From NCBI GenBank assembly GCA_947359465.1, contig OX375872.1, forward strand, positions 2,028,395 to 2,092,394: a DNA stretch of 64,000 nt, in the 5' to 3' direction. Position 1 is the stretch's first letter. Every line of letters starts with the position of its first letter. Under the pieces are notes generated by a model, which saw nothing but the letters and a program-made list of their open reading frames with translations, had not been told where the DNA came from and ran no database searches. Made by a program: the position numbers and the translations under genes. Source of the stretch: Metellina segmentata. Taxonomy: Eukaryota > Arthropoda > Arachnida > Araneae > Tetragnathidae. This document shows, one piece after another, positions 10,641-21,619 of this stretch.

Positions 10641-13600
10641 AAACCAACGCCACGGGTAACTACGGCTGTTTTCCAATTTGCGAAGCAAACCATAGTTTAT
10701 GATATTCATAATTTCAAAGCAAACCAAATTGGAATTCATTCCAATTGGTTATAAATTGCCATACCATAGGTATTCAACACCATAGGCAACGCCATTATGG
10801 CTGTTATCCAATCGGCTTCGAGCAGTGGTCATGCACGAAAAAACTGTCACGGGAAATACCATACAAAATCGATCCCAATTGAATGATTCGATGTTTTGAA
10901 GATAACAAAGGGAAATAGTAGGTAATTTTATTATTGAGATAACTTTCAAGTTTCCATGGGGTTAAGAGTTCCAAAGCTAAATTTAAACATTCAATTTGAA
11001 AGCTAAACTTTCAAGTCCTCACCGTGAAATGTTCATTCCTCACATCCTCGTGTTAAATTATATATGGTTTTGATATGGCTTTCGAAAAGTGAACTTAGCC
11101 TGATTTACTGAACTTAATTTACTGAACTTAATTTACTGAGAGTACTTTTAGTAAAATTTCTATTTTAATCTTGAAGTTACTACTTTTATCTAAATTTTTA
11201 TATTATTATAGACTAAAATTCCCTTTGCTATCTTCAGGTTTTCGATATAAACTGTTTTTTGATACTTTTTTTAGTTTTGCCTAATTCTCGCGTTTTGTCT
11301 CGGGCTTTATTCAGTTGTAGTTGAAATATTCCTCCGTTCGTGGTTCCCATAAAAGAGAGTAGGTTCGATGATTACTTTTCGTTTCGGATAGACTGATCCG
11401 AGTTAAATATATGTGCTTTCACCTAGGAATTTTAGTGGTAGCTACTTAATTAACGAAGTAACACAACGGGCTATTGGCTTGATATGGTTCTATAACGGGC
11501 TTGAGTTTGGCATAATATGTCCCACAAAACTATTTCCTATCCCCAATCCGTTACTACTTTTAATGAAATTTTTATATTATATGCCCATGTAGATGGAAAG
11601 TCCGTTTTCAACATCCAGATTTTTGATAAGTTCTGTTTGGAGGTCATTTTACGATATTTTTAGATAAATTTGATCACTATTGCGTACTGACTGGGTTTCG
11701 ATTGAATTTTGATGAAAGTTTCCCAGTCGTTACATATGACTAATCTGTCAGTTTTTGGCACCCTAAATGACCTTGCTTTACCCTAGTAAGCAAATTCATC
11801 ATTCTATTGACACCGGAAAGAGTTACTTTTTTATTTTTAATAACAATACACACATATAATTTCTTCTGCTACGATACTTCATTCACAAATTTCTCTCAAA
11901 GTTTTAGCTACCGGGGTAGGTTGAAACGTTTTCCACCAAATCGCTCTCGGTACCTCAGCGTATTTGACAGAATGCCTCGACTGAACACTCTCCAAATGGA
12001 TGGCGTTTCAACGCGCGTATAATAGCCTCGTTTGACGCGCCTCGTGTGAATATAGTGGCATTATCTCCATTACAAAGACGCATTTGAAAACAATTAGGGT
12101 TTCAACCGACCCCGTTGGAACAGTGGTTGGGGAACAGAATTATGTTGCTGCATATTTATTTATTAAGTCAAAATCATTTTATTAATGATAACAATCTCAT
12201 TGTTATTCTAAAAAATAACTAAGCCTAAACTTGACAATGAAAAACGTAATTTAAATGAAATTGAAAACTTTTAAAATTCGATCAAAGTAACAAATAAAAT
12301 AATAATGAACAATTGTGACATAAATAATAAGGCCACATTCGCCAACCTGTGCAACTAGTGCCATGATACAACACCAAGTTCATTTTGCTTCATTTTGACA
12401 GTTTTGCCTTTTGGGTCATTTTCTTGTTTTTATTTTAGGAATATTTTCACCCTATTTTTCGTTCTCTTTTCTCCTTATTTACCGTCAGTCTGTGTGGCAC
12501 TTTGGGGTCTCACTATTTCAGGTAAGTAGACATCGGTTCATCTACTATTTGCATTATTTCGTTTTGATGCTTAAGCGACAGTCTGAATAGAACATGCTTC
12601 ATTATCTCAAATCATTCCGATTTGTCTCCATAAAAGTTTGGCTGTCAATTCCAAATTGGAAGGAATAATGTGTAGGATTTGGCAGGTCAGTCACATCAGA
12701 TGGTGTGAAATCATGGTCAGTAAATATATCGCGGTTAAAAGTTTTCTTAAAACCAGCATGAATATTGGTGAGAGCTAATGGCATAGTAGTAGCCACAATA
12801 CTCATTGTTTTGCTATCCAAGCGTTCATTGGGAATTTTTCAATGTGTGAAACGTGACATGCGATTGCGTTTTCTTTACACAGAGCATTAATATGAACGTG
12901 AGATGAATCGAACACAAGTAATACATTAAAGAGTGTGTAAAAAATGTCACAAAACCTTCGTCTTGCATCTAACCTGAAGGGTTTGTTGTGTTTTTCGTTG
13001 AAACGTTTCATCCGAAAAAATTGTTACAACCGTACCCGGCACATCTTATAGAATATGTGTCGTCATAACATCTAAAATAAACAATTTAGATACAATTGAA
13101 TTACACCAATTTGAACTCCGATATCTAACCAAAGTTCTTTCGTAAAAAACAATACTAACCATAACTAGTATAGTTTGGGATTCCAAAGCAAAAATACTTA
13201 CTTTTTTGCACTCAAAAAAAAATAGAACCCCTTTCACACACGCACTCGAAGAACACCAAACAAAAGTGGACAGATTCAGACACGAAAGCCTTTCTCCATG
13301 CATTTTAAGGATCTTTAAGAGGATATTTGAAATTCACTAACAAGTCAAAGTTGTGACTCTATATCCTTAGTGAGTTCCACAACTTGAGTTTTGTAACATT
13401 GAATTTCACTAACTAAATCTTTGAAATCCTTCGAATACTGAAGCCCCAAATCTTCCCCTCCTCCGACTAGAGTATTTAATTATTTTGTCATTCTCATAAT
13501 GTTGGAAAAGAAAACAAATCAGAAGTTCTTGCGCCTCTGTGTGAACGATTTTACTGCGCCAACCGGCTTCCCTTTATTATGGCCTAGATACGGCGCTGGC

Positions 13601-13820
13601 CTTTCTTGGCGCTCAATGCGACCGCAGCTGTCGCATGGGCCTGTGACCGGCCTGCATACAGTCAAACAGCATTAAGATGGTTCGAATGACTGGTATCACG
13701 AACCAAATTCAAAAGGGACATTTCAAATAATGTTGATTCATTCGTTTTACAATTCCGGTTACACTAATCTCAAACGAACAAATTTTCGAAACTTAAAGGC
13801 AGACTAATTATTGTCAATAG
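10641..13820. other. AT-rich stretch without recognisable genes
   Basis: The only notable signal is three uses of a CGAAGCAAACCA-like phrase near 10635-10725. The remaining open frames look random. Confidence 0.45.
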
Positions 13821-13822
13821 TA

Positions 13823-15228
13823 CACTCATTGCCATAAAAATTTGCGCACCAAGAAGTCAAAATGAAACGAAATTTTACACATGTAACTAATACTACTTTG
13901 ATATAAGTAAGTGATTAGAAAATCAAAGAAAAAGGATCATTTATTGCAGAAAAAAGTACAAATGAACGGAAGTTTTAGTACTCTGTTGAACCCCCTCTAG
14001 GCGCTAATGCACGATGCAATACGAGCGGGCATTGAGGCTTACAAGTTCAGTATGATGTCCTGAGAGATCTCGTTCCACAGTTGCTGTAAACGCGACTCTA
14101 GTTCGACCAAACTCGTAGGGTGTCCAACTTTTCGTCCCAAATGTTTCAAGATATGCTCGATTGGTGACAAATCGTGGGATCGAGCAAGCCAGAGAAGGGT
14201 GGTAATGTGACGGAGGCAGTCTTGTGACATCCTTGCTGTGTGTGACCGAGCATTGTCTTGTTGAAAAATGGCTCCTGGGAGCCCTGCCATGACTGGCATC
14301 ACATGTGCCTGAAGGATGTCATGGACGTACCGCTAGGCTGTCATTGTGTCATGGATCAATATTAGTTGTGACCGTGTATCGTAAGCAATGACACCCCATA
14401 CCATCACACCAGCTGTGGGAGCGGTGTGTCGCTGTAAAGCGAAGGCAGGATTGAGGCGTTCACCACGGGGCTTCCACACACGAACACGATTGTCATCACT
14501 GGTCAAATTGAATCTAGATTCGTCGCTGAAGACCACTTGGTTCCATTCCGCTGCAGTCCAATCCAGTCGTGCGCGACACCACTCCAAACGGAGACGTCGG
14601 TGGGTGGGTGTCATTGACAGCACACGTAATGGGAGCCGCGATACCAGATTTCCTTCATCCAGGAGCCTTGCGATGGTTCGGGAAGACACATGGGCCCGTA
14701 GTGAAGGTGCTGCCTGTGTCTGGATAGCGGCCAATGAGGCAGTTGGCTCTACGTATGCGTTTCGTATGATGTGACGACTCGTCTTGCTCGACGACTGGTC
14801 TGTCGAGGGCGTCCTGAGTGTGGTCGCCGTGTAAATGACGTCTCTTCTGTCCACTGGTCTCAACACCTCCTTACAGTAAAATCAGAACGGCCTACTTGAC
14901 GAGCTACTCGCCGAGCTGACCACTCAGCTTCCATCATCTTCCCCTCTCGAACTCTGACAGCTGCTCATATTGTCTTCGATGGCGGCGTAACGGCATGTCT
15001 ACCTCAGCGTTTCCTTTGCAAAAGATTAAGTACACTCAAACAAGCTCTGCTTACCTGTTTTATACTCCAAGGAGAACGAAGTTCAACGCCCTCTAGTGGC
15101 ATTACGCAATGCGCAATCACGCTGCATTTCTAATCATTTGCATATCTGGCCGACATGTACCTTCATGCCAAGTTTCGTTACAATCCCACAATTATTTCTT
15201 GGTGCGCAAATTTTTATGGCAATGAGTG
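13823..15228 (-). mobile_element. Tc1-like transposon with clean terminal inverted repeats
   Basis: Both ends begin CACTCATTGCCATAAAAATT and continue to match for about 33 bases in inverted orientation. Each end abuts a TA dinucleotide (13821-13822 and 15229-15230), the standard Tc1/mariner target duplication. The length is 1406 bases. The single transposase gene on the minus strand is broken, so the element is non-autonomous. Confidence 0.92.
13976..14996 (-). pseudogene. Tc1-type transposase, broken
   Basis: The expected start codon is at 14994-14996, followed by an HTH region (YEQLSEFERGK-like, then ARRVARQVGRSD) with a frame break near 14940 and another near 14880. A long open block (14866-14333) holds the second HTH part and catalytic FSDESRF. 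A TAG stop at about 14333 separates it from the block with FQQDNARSHTAR and HDLSPIEHIL. All three catalytic residues (D, D, E) are still present, with 32 residues between the second Asp and Glu, the same as in the element at 26144-27552. A TAA and a TAG interrupt the last 20 residues. The transposase would cut and paste its own element, but this copy cannot be translated whole. Confidence 0.9.
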
Positions 15229-15230
15229 TA

Positions 15231-16025
15231 TTATGACAAACAGCGAAGAAGATTAAATGGAGATTCCAATGAAGAGAAATAAACGTGACTTTATTGAAAG
15301 TAGCTTTTTAACTGGTTTAGGAATTGTTCACCTCCTTTAATTAGGCAGTGAATTCATCTGCACAATTTACAAGTGTTGACCGCATCAAAGATTGTATTAA
15401 AGAATGACATGAAAAAACACAAAAATCGATTACAGAAATTAATTTGAGACAAAAATTGCGTAATCCGAATATATTTGTCTAGTCAAAAATTATCTGTTAC
15501 TCAAAATTCACCTGTGTAAGCAAGAATCTCTCAAATTTATCTGAACCAACAATTGTAAAGTGAGTAATGTAAATGCAATGATATTTTATTTTATCGTTAA
15601 AATAACGCCTTTTTTAGGAGACGATTCGGTTGTACTTTGCTCGCTGTGTTGCTCAGTTACCAATTCAAAAACACCAATCGATTGTACATTGATTCAAAAT
15701 TTTAATCTAAACTCACTTTTGTATTTCAATTAAAATTTTGTAAACATTTGTTGATTGAAGTTAATTGATTTCTAAATCGTTATTAACCCATCAAATAAAT
15801 AAGACAACTATGACAATCTTTTTTTCCTGACTCATCAACTCATTTAAAAGTTGAGCCAAATTGAACGGCGTTCTTTACTTAACTCTCCAAATAGTTTGGA
15901 TGACATCTCGTTTATCAAGATGTGACTAATTTTGCTCATGACACCTTGTCGAGACAACTGTCAAGTAAATTAACTTAAGTTGACTACATTGATTCAAAAC
16001 ATCCGTTGTATTCATTTTTATATTT
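15231..16025. other. No recognisable gene
   Basis: AT-rich non-coding sequence between the Tc1 element and the 231-bp satellite. No motif is recognised. Confidence 0.5.
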
Positions 16026-17395
16026 CAACTGACCAATTTTGGTAATGGCGAAACTTTTCGTCACCAAGATATTACAGATTTTATTTATGATGACGAGATA
16101 AATATCTTGTCATTATTTCTAAAACGATACCTCGTCGAGACAACAACCCGGAGTGTTAAATACCATTAGCCAGACAAATTCCTCGTCAACTATTACAAAC
16201 CTTTAGACCCGACTCGGAGTTTCGATAAAAGGTTGGCTTTGCGTGAATCTTCATTAAGTTCTGACCAATTTTGGTAATGGCGACAATTCTCGTCACCAAG
16301 ATATTGCAGATATTTTTTACGATGACGAGATAAATATCTAGTCATTATTTCTAATACGATACCTCGTCGAGACAACCACCCGGAGTGTTAAATGCCATTA
16401 ACCAGACAAATTCCTCGTCAACTATTACAATCCTTTGACCCGACTCGGAGTTTCGATAAATGTTGGCTTTGCGTGAATCACTCATTAAGTTCTGACCAAT
16501 TTTGGTAATGGCGACAATTCTCGTCACCAAGATATGGCAGATATTTTTTACGATGACGAGATAAATATCTAGTCATTATTTCTAATACAATACCTCGTCG
16601 AGACAACCACCGGGAGTGTTAAATGCCATTAACCAGACAAATTCCTCGTCAACTATTACAATCCTTTGACCCGACTCGGACTTTCGATAAATGTTGGCTT
16701 TGCGTGAATCATTCATTAAGTTCTGACCAATTTTGGTAATGGCGACAATTCTCGTCACCAAGATATTGCAGATATTTTTTACGATGACGAGATAAATATC
16801 TAGTCATTATTTCTAATACAATACCTCGTCGAGACAACCACCCGGAGTGTTAAATGCCATTAACCAGACAAATTCCTCGTCAACTATTACAATCCTTTGA
16901 CCCGACTCGGAGTTTCGATAAATGTTGGCTTTGCGTGAATCACTCATTAAGTTCTGACCAATTTTGGTAATGGCGACAATTCTCGTCACCAAGATATGGC
17001 AGATATTTTTTACGATGACGAGATAAATATCTAGTCATTATTTCTAATACAATACCTCGTCGAGACAACCACCGGGAGTGTTAAATGCCATTAACCAGAC
17101 AAATTCCTCGTCAACTATTACAATCCTTTGACCCGACTCGGACTTTCGATAAATGTTGGCTTTGCGTGAATCATTCATTAAGTTCTGACCAATTTTGGTA
17201 ATGGCGACAATTCTCGTCACCAAGATATTGCAGATATTTTTTACGATGACGAGATAAATATCTAGTCATTATTTCTAATACAATACCTCGTCGAGACAAC
17301 CACCCGGAGTGTTAAATGCCATTAACCAGACAAATTCCTCGTCATCTATTCCAATCCTTTTGACCCGTCTCGGATAAACGCTGGTTTTGCGTGAA
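16026..17395. repeat. 231-bp satellite, six units, dimeric higher-order pattern
   Basis: The phrase GACCAATTTTGGTAATGGCG recurs at 16031, 16263, 16494, 16725, 16956 and 17187, so the period is 231-232 bases. Units starting at 16494 and 16956 share GATATGGCAG, CCGGGAGTG and CGGACTTTCG. Those at 16725 and 17187 share GATATTGCAG and CCCGGAGTG. The array therefore has a 462-base dimeric repeat. The first unit and the downstream edge are the most diverged. The units are rich in CTCGTC and GACGAG. The array ends about 750 bases before the nicotinamidase start codon. It is on no clear coding strand. Confidence 0.95.
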
Positions 17396-17965
17396 TCGAT
17401 GTTGTAAAAAATGATTTCCCTTAATTATTGAAAAGACTGTCTCGAAGGTAACTACGAAATAGGTCCTTCTGGCTATCAAGTACGAATCCAAACCCGGAAC
17501 TAGATAGTCCATAAAAAGAAGCTTTAAAATTTACTAATAAAGGTTAAAACAAGATGATAAACTATTCATAGCTATGTTGATGGAGTAAAACGTCAGTCAT
17601 TGACAGTTTGTCATCTTTTTTTCATCGGTCATTTTTTGAAGCTTTTAACTTTTGATTCAAATTTCGATAGGTTTATACCTACATCACAAATTTAAAAGTT
17701 GTATACTTTTGATTTAAAACGTGCCTTCATATTTGCATTTAAATTTTGATTTCTTGTCAATAATCAAAGCGAGGTAATTTATTTCTATAAACCAGACAAA
17801 TAAATTAGAAACTTAGTCCAATCCTTACTCCCTCAAAGTTTTGAAAAAGGTGGCCTTGCGTGAATCGTCATCGTAAAAAATGATTTCCCTTAACAGAGTC
17901 GAAAGACGAATTCTGTCGCGAAGGCAACTACGGTCATCAAGTGCGTAATCGAAACTAGGAGGGTG
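17370..17965. repeat. Diverged duplicated satellite flank
   Basis: The sequence after the last satellite unit (GCGTGAATCGATGTTGTAAA then AAATGATTTCCCTTAA, CTCGAAGGTAACTACG, from about 17388) recurs about 470 bases later (GCGTGAATCGTCATCGTAAA then AAATGATTTCCCTTAA, CGCGAAGGCAACTACGG, from about 17852). CCAGACAAAT..ACT.....CCAATCCTT is repeated too. This extends the satellite family in degraded form to within 200 bases of the nicotinamidase gene. Confidence 0.7.
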
Positions 17966-18140
17966 GGTGGGTGAAAAATTGTATCAACGAAATGTGTGTG
18001 TGTGTGACAAGAGTCATTTCCATTTTGATTTCAACTCTTGCACTACCTATCGTTCATTCTTCGCCCGAGAAAGCTTTGTGAGCGTCACCTGGGCAACGCC
18101 AGTCAAGTAAAGAGCCATTCGAAAAGCCTTCATCGCAAAT

Positions 18141-19226
18141 ATGGGTTCCATTTCAGAAATGTCTCCGGAAAACTTCTTCAACCAGCTCATCGCTAGCGAA
18201 TCTGATCTTTGCGAAGAGCAGCTCATCGTCGATTGCTTGCAACGATTCGACAAAGACGAGGATGGGGCTTTGAATTTAAGAGAGTTGTGCACTTTGACGG
18301 ATGAACTTTTCGTTGACGAAAACGGTGTGGCTTACGAATTCCCTGTTCGAATGTGCGCGGAACTGTTCTACGCTTTTGACTCCGACCGTGATGGTAAAAT
18401 CAACCTGCAGGAGCTGAAGGCGATGTGGTCGAACTTCGTCGTTCCGATAATCAAACCTACTACTGCTTTGATAGTAATTGATGTTCAAAATGATTTTATC
18501 GATGGCTCCCTGGCCATCCGAAACTGCCCGGCTGGGCAAGAGGGTCAGGAGGTTGTCCCAGTCATCAACGACCTCCTACAGACAGTGCCATTTGACTACG
18601 TCTTTTACACGTACGACTGGCATCCGGAGGACCACGTCTCTTTCATAGACAATGTGGAGTTGCGAAATTTCCACGAAACAAGTCTTGTACCTCAAGACGA
18701 AGCAAAGATTTTCGATACCGTGGTCTTCGAAGGGCCACCACCTATCGAACAGAAACTGTGGCCGAGGCATTGCGTACAAAACTCGTGGGGTGCTGAGCTC
18801 CATCCTGACCTAATGCTAGCAGAAAATGCCACGTTCATTTACAAAGGAACTTGCTCGGCCATCGACAGCTACTCTGCTTTCTGGGACAATCAAAAACTGT
18901 CCCAAACCAACTTGTCCAATGAATTGCGAAGCAGAGGAGTAACTGATGTTTTCGTGAGTGGATTGGCCACGGAGTACTGCGTAGGTTATACAGCTCTTCA
19001 TTCTCTCGAGCACGGGTATCGAACCATACTAGTCGAGGACGCATGCAGAGGAGTGGATCTGAAAGACATCGAAGATATGAAGGACAAGTTGATATCAAGA
19101 CACGGGGTGGTGACGATTTCTCAAAAAGTGAAAACCATGGCTTTGGGTCTCGACAGAAGACATGACTTGGGATACCGAACGGCAATGTTGGCGGTCAATT
19201 CAAACAGAAACGCATGCACCAAATGA
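18141..19226 (+). CDS. Naam: Nicotinamidase with two EF-hand loops
   Basis: This intact 361-codon frame encodes an animal-type nicotinamidase, the enzyme that deamidates nicotinamide to nicotinic acid and ammonia for NAD salvage, probably in the cytosol. Two 12-residue EF-hand loops come first (residues 37-48 DKDEDGALNLRE and 80-91 DSDRDGKINLQE). The isochorismatase-fold domain follows (about 108-345). The expected catalytic triad is visible: Asp114 (VIDVQNDF), Lys235 (IYKGT) and Cys280 (TEYCVGYTAL). Metal-site residues are Asp159, His161 and His165 (DWHPEDH). Length and layout match the insect Naam protein. The start is the first ATG after an in-frame TAA at 18108. There is no signal peptide. 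The gene is intronless here. Its base composition is less AT-rich than its surroundings, as expected for a conserved gene. The symbol follows the Drosophila orthologue; orthology is inferred. Confidence 0.95.
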   Translation: MGSISEMSPENFFNQLIASESDLCEEQLIVDCLQRFDKDEDGALNLRELCTLTDELFVDENGVAYEFPVRMCAELFYAFDSDRDGKINLQELKAMWSNFVVPIIKPTTALIVIDVQNDFIDGSLAIRNCPAGQEGQEVVPVINDLLQTVPFDYVFYTYDWHPEDHVSFIDNVELRNFHETSLVPQDEAKIFDTVVFEGPPPIEQKLWPRHCVQNSWGAELHPDLMLAENATFIYKGTCSAIDSYSAFWDNQKLSQTNLSNELRSRGVTDVFVSGLATEYCVGYTALHSLEHGYRTILVEDACRGVDLKDIEDMKDKLISRHGVVTISQKVKTMALGLDRRHDLGYRTAMLAVNSNRNACTK

Positions 19227-20176
19227 GACATCATCCAATGCGTTAGATAGATGTGTGCTTTGTTATGTCAACTACAATGGGAGAAAATAGCGTTATGAAA
19301 GCACATATGTAACTTAGATTTCAGGTATTTTGCTTTCAATTGCTTCTAAGCTTGTATAACTTAGAATATAGGATTATGAAATTAAATTCTTCAAGCTCTT
19401 ATGTAAGATACTCTTTACAAAAGCTTCTTCAAGAAAGAAATTCAATACTTAATGTCAATGTTTCGAAATTAACTATTCAAAGTACGAAAATACTCCATCC
19501 TATGGCTTAATAGTATGAATGTATTTCAGTTTTGTTTAAGTCTACAAATTTATTTTATATTGCATTAAATTAAAAGTTATTATGCAGCATTCTAATTTTA
19601 AAGTTATGATCAGCATCCTGGTTAATTTGAAATTTTTTGTCTCATTACTCATTGGTATTTGATGACATCTCTTAAGCAACGTAATATACATGCGAATTAA
19701 TTTCTGTAATTAAAAGCTTTGAGATTTTGAACACTCTTTCAGAGAAAAGTAATAAAAAGTCCACTATAAATGAAAAAATAGCAATGCTTGTGGCAAATAG
19801 TAAATTAAAATTAGATACATAATTTAAAGGTTTTTTTACTTCAATTCGAAACGGGTGTGTTAATGTTTGATTGTGTGTGTGTTGACGATAGAAAATTTAT
19901 TCATATATTTTAACCATCCTTATCATAGGATTAAACGTGTCAATTTCTAAATAAATTTCTAAATAAATGTTGAATAAAATGCGTTCGGTATAAAATCATA
20001 ACTTACAATCCAAGTATAATCTTTTAAGAATCTCCTTATTTGAAAGCACAGAATTTGCATTTATGTTCTTCGAAATTGATCTGGATTTTCTAGAATGACA
20101 TGTTATTTGATGTGTAGTTGAAATCAAATGTTCACCACTATCGTAAATTTGTTAAACAATGTTGAAAGTACGATAA
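19227..20176. other. 3' flank of nicotinamidase, AT-rich
   Basis: No coding signal is seen. Possible polyadenylation hexamers occur, for example AATAAA near 19750 and AAATAAAT near 19952, but none can be assigned. Confidence 0.4.
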
Positions 20177-20416
20177 TTTTAAATTTCAGTCAATTGTTGA
20201 TTTGGATACAAGATAGTATGGAGTTGAGAATTGTTATCAAGAAGGTTCTGTCAACGAGGCATACACGTGGAATTTAAATCATATGTATTAGTATGAAGGC
20301 TCGTTTTAAATTTCAGTCAATTGTTGATTTGGATACAAGATAGTATGGAGTTGAGAATTGTTATCAAGAAGGTTCTGTCAACGAGGCATACACGTGGAAT
20401 TTAAATCATATGTATT
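20177..20416. repeat. Near-exact tandem duplication, 127-base offset
   Basis: A block of about 112 bases beginning TTTTAAATTTCAGTCAATTG at 20177 is repeated at 20304 without visible change, down to CATATGTATTA. The 13 bases between the copies differ. The lack of divergence indicates a recent local duplication. Confidence 0.9.
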
Positions 20417-21619
20417 ACAAAATATTAATAATATATTAAAATAAATAAATATTTTAAACTTTATTTGCTGTGTTTATAGGATTGGTTTCAAAAACGAATT
20501 ATTTTAAGTATGAAACTAGGCTCAGAATTTACAATTGTACAGTCCTATATATTTTTAAGGTTAGCTGTTTGGTTGGGTTTTATGAAGCAAGGGAATTTTT
20601 TTATATTATTTTGAAATATTTTAAAGAAAAGTTAATTTTACATAAAACTGGAACATATTACCAAGCTTTTCTAAAATTTTAAAATACGTTTTTATGAAAT
20701 AGATAAGTATTGTTCAATGTGGTTACCCAATAAAAATTTCTCATGACTGTTAGAAAAAGAAAAACGTACCTTGAGTTTCAATTACAATACATAAATTTTG
20801 TATAAGCTTAACCACTTTAAAATTATATATTTCATGCATTTAATTTCCCATTTATTTCACTATTTAAAGAATTATAAACATTATAATGGTTTAAATGCTT
20901 AGTTTTTGGCACAATTATGTGCACTAGAGTATAACATAATGCGTATAAAATACATAAATTCCATTGCTTTTCTTATTTAAATTCCATTGGTTTACTTAAT
21001 TGATTTATTGGTCTGTACTTAATTCAAACTCAACATTTCTCAACATAGGTTTCTGCACAACAATGCAGTTGTGATACATCAGAAATAAACGATTTGGATG
21101 CATAAAAATCACTTAATACATTTTAAAACACAATCCGAAAATTATAAGTTTGAGACTGTTAAATTTAATTTTGAACGCAGATGCTTTATTCGATGAAGTG
21201 TCATTAAAACAAAATTAGATGCTTCAATAAATTGCATTCATTGGAGTATATTTTTTCAAATTTTTAGATGTTTCAATAGTTCTGCATTTTTTAAATTCTT
21301 AGATTTTCAATAGTGCTGTATTCATTGAAGTATAATTTTTTAAACGGTTGAATTATTTCGAATTTGTTCTATTTGACATCAGTTTTTCAGTCCATATACT
21401 TCAATGAAAGAAATTCTTCCTTTCTGTCCCAATAGTCTGAGATTGTACTGAACCAACTACTGGACACTTATTTCCTTTTCATCTCTAATCTTAAATTCTG
21501 CTTCACCCGAACCAAGTTCCTCAGTTACTATAAAGTTATTCATTATAATTCTTGCATATTTGCCGACAGTCACATTGACTTCTTGGAAGGTATTCAATGT
21601 TTCATTACCTAAATTGTCA
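20417..21619. other. AT-rich stretch without recognisable genes
   Basis: No protein motif is found. Fragments such as CTAGAGTATAACATAATGCG near 20925 resemble the diverged border units of the satellite that follows (CTAGAGTATAACATGGTATA near 21656). Confidence 0.4.
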
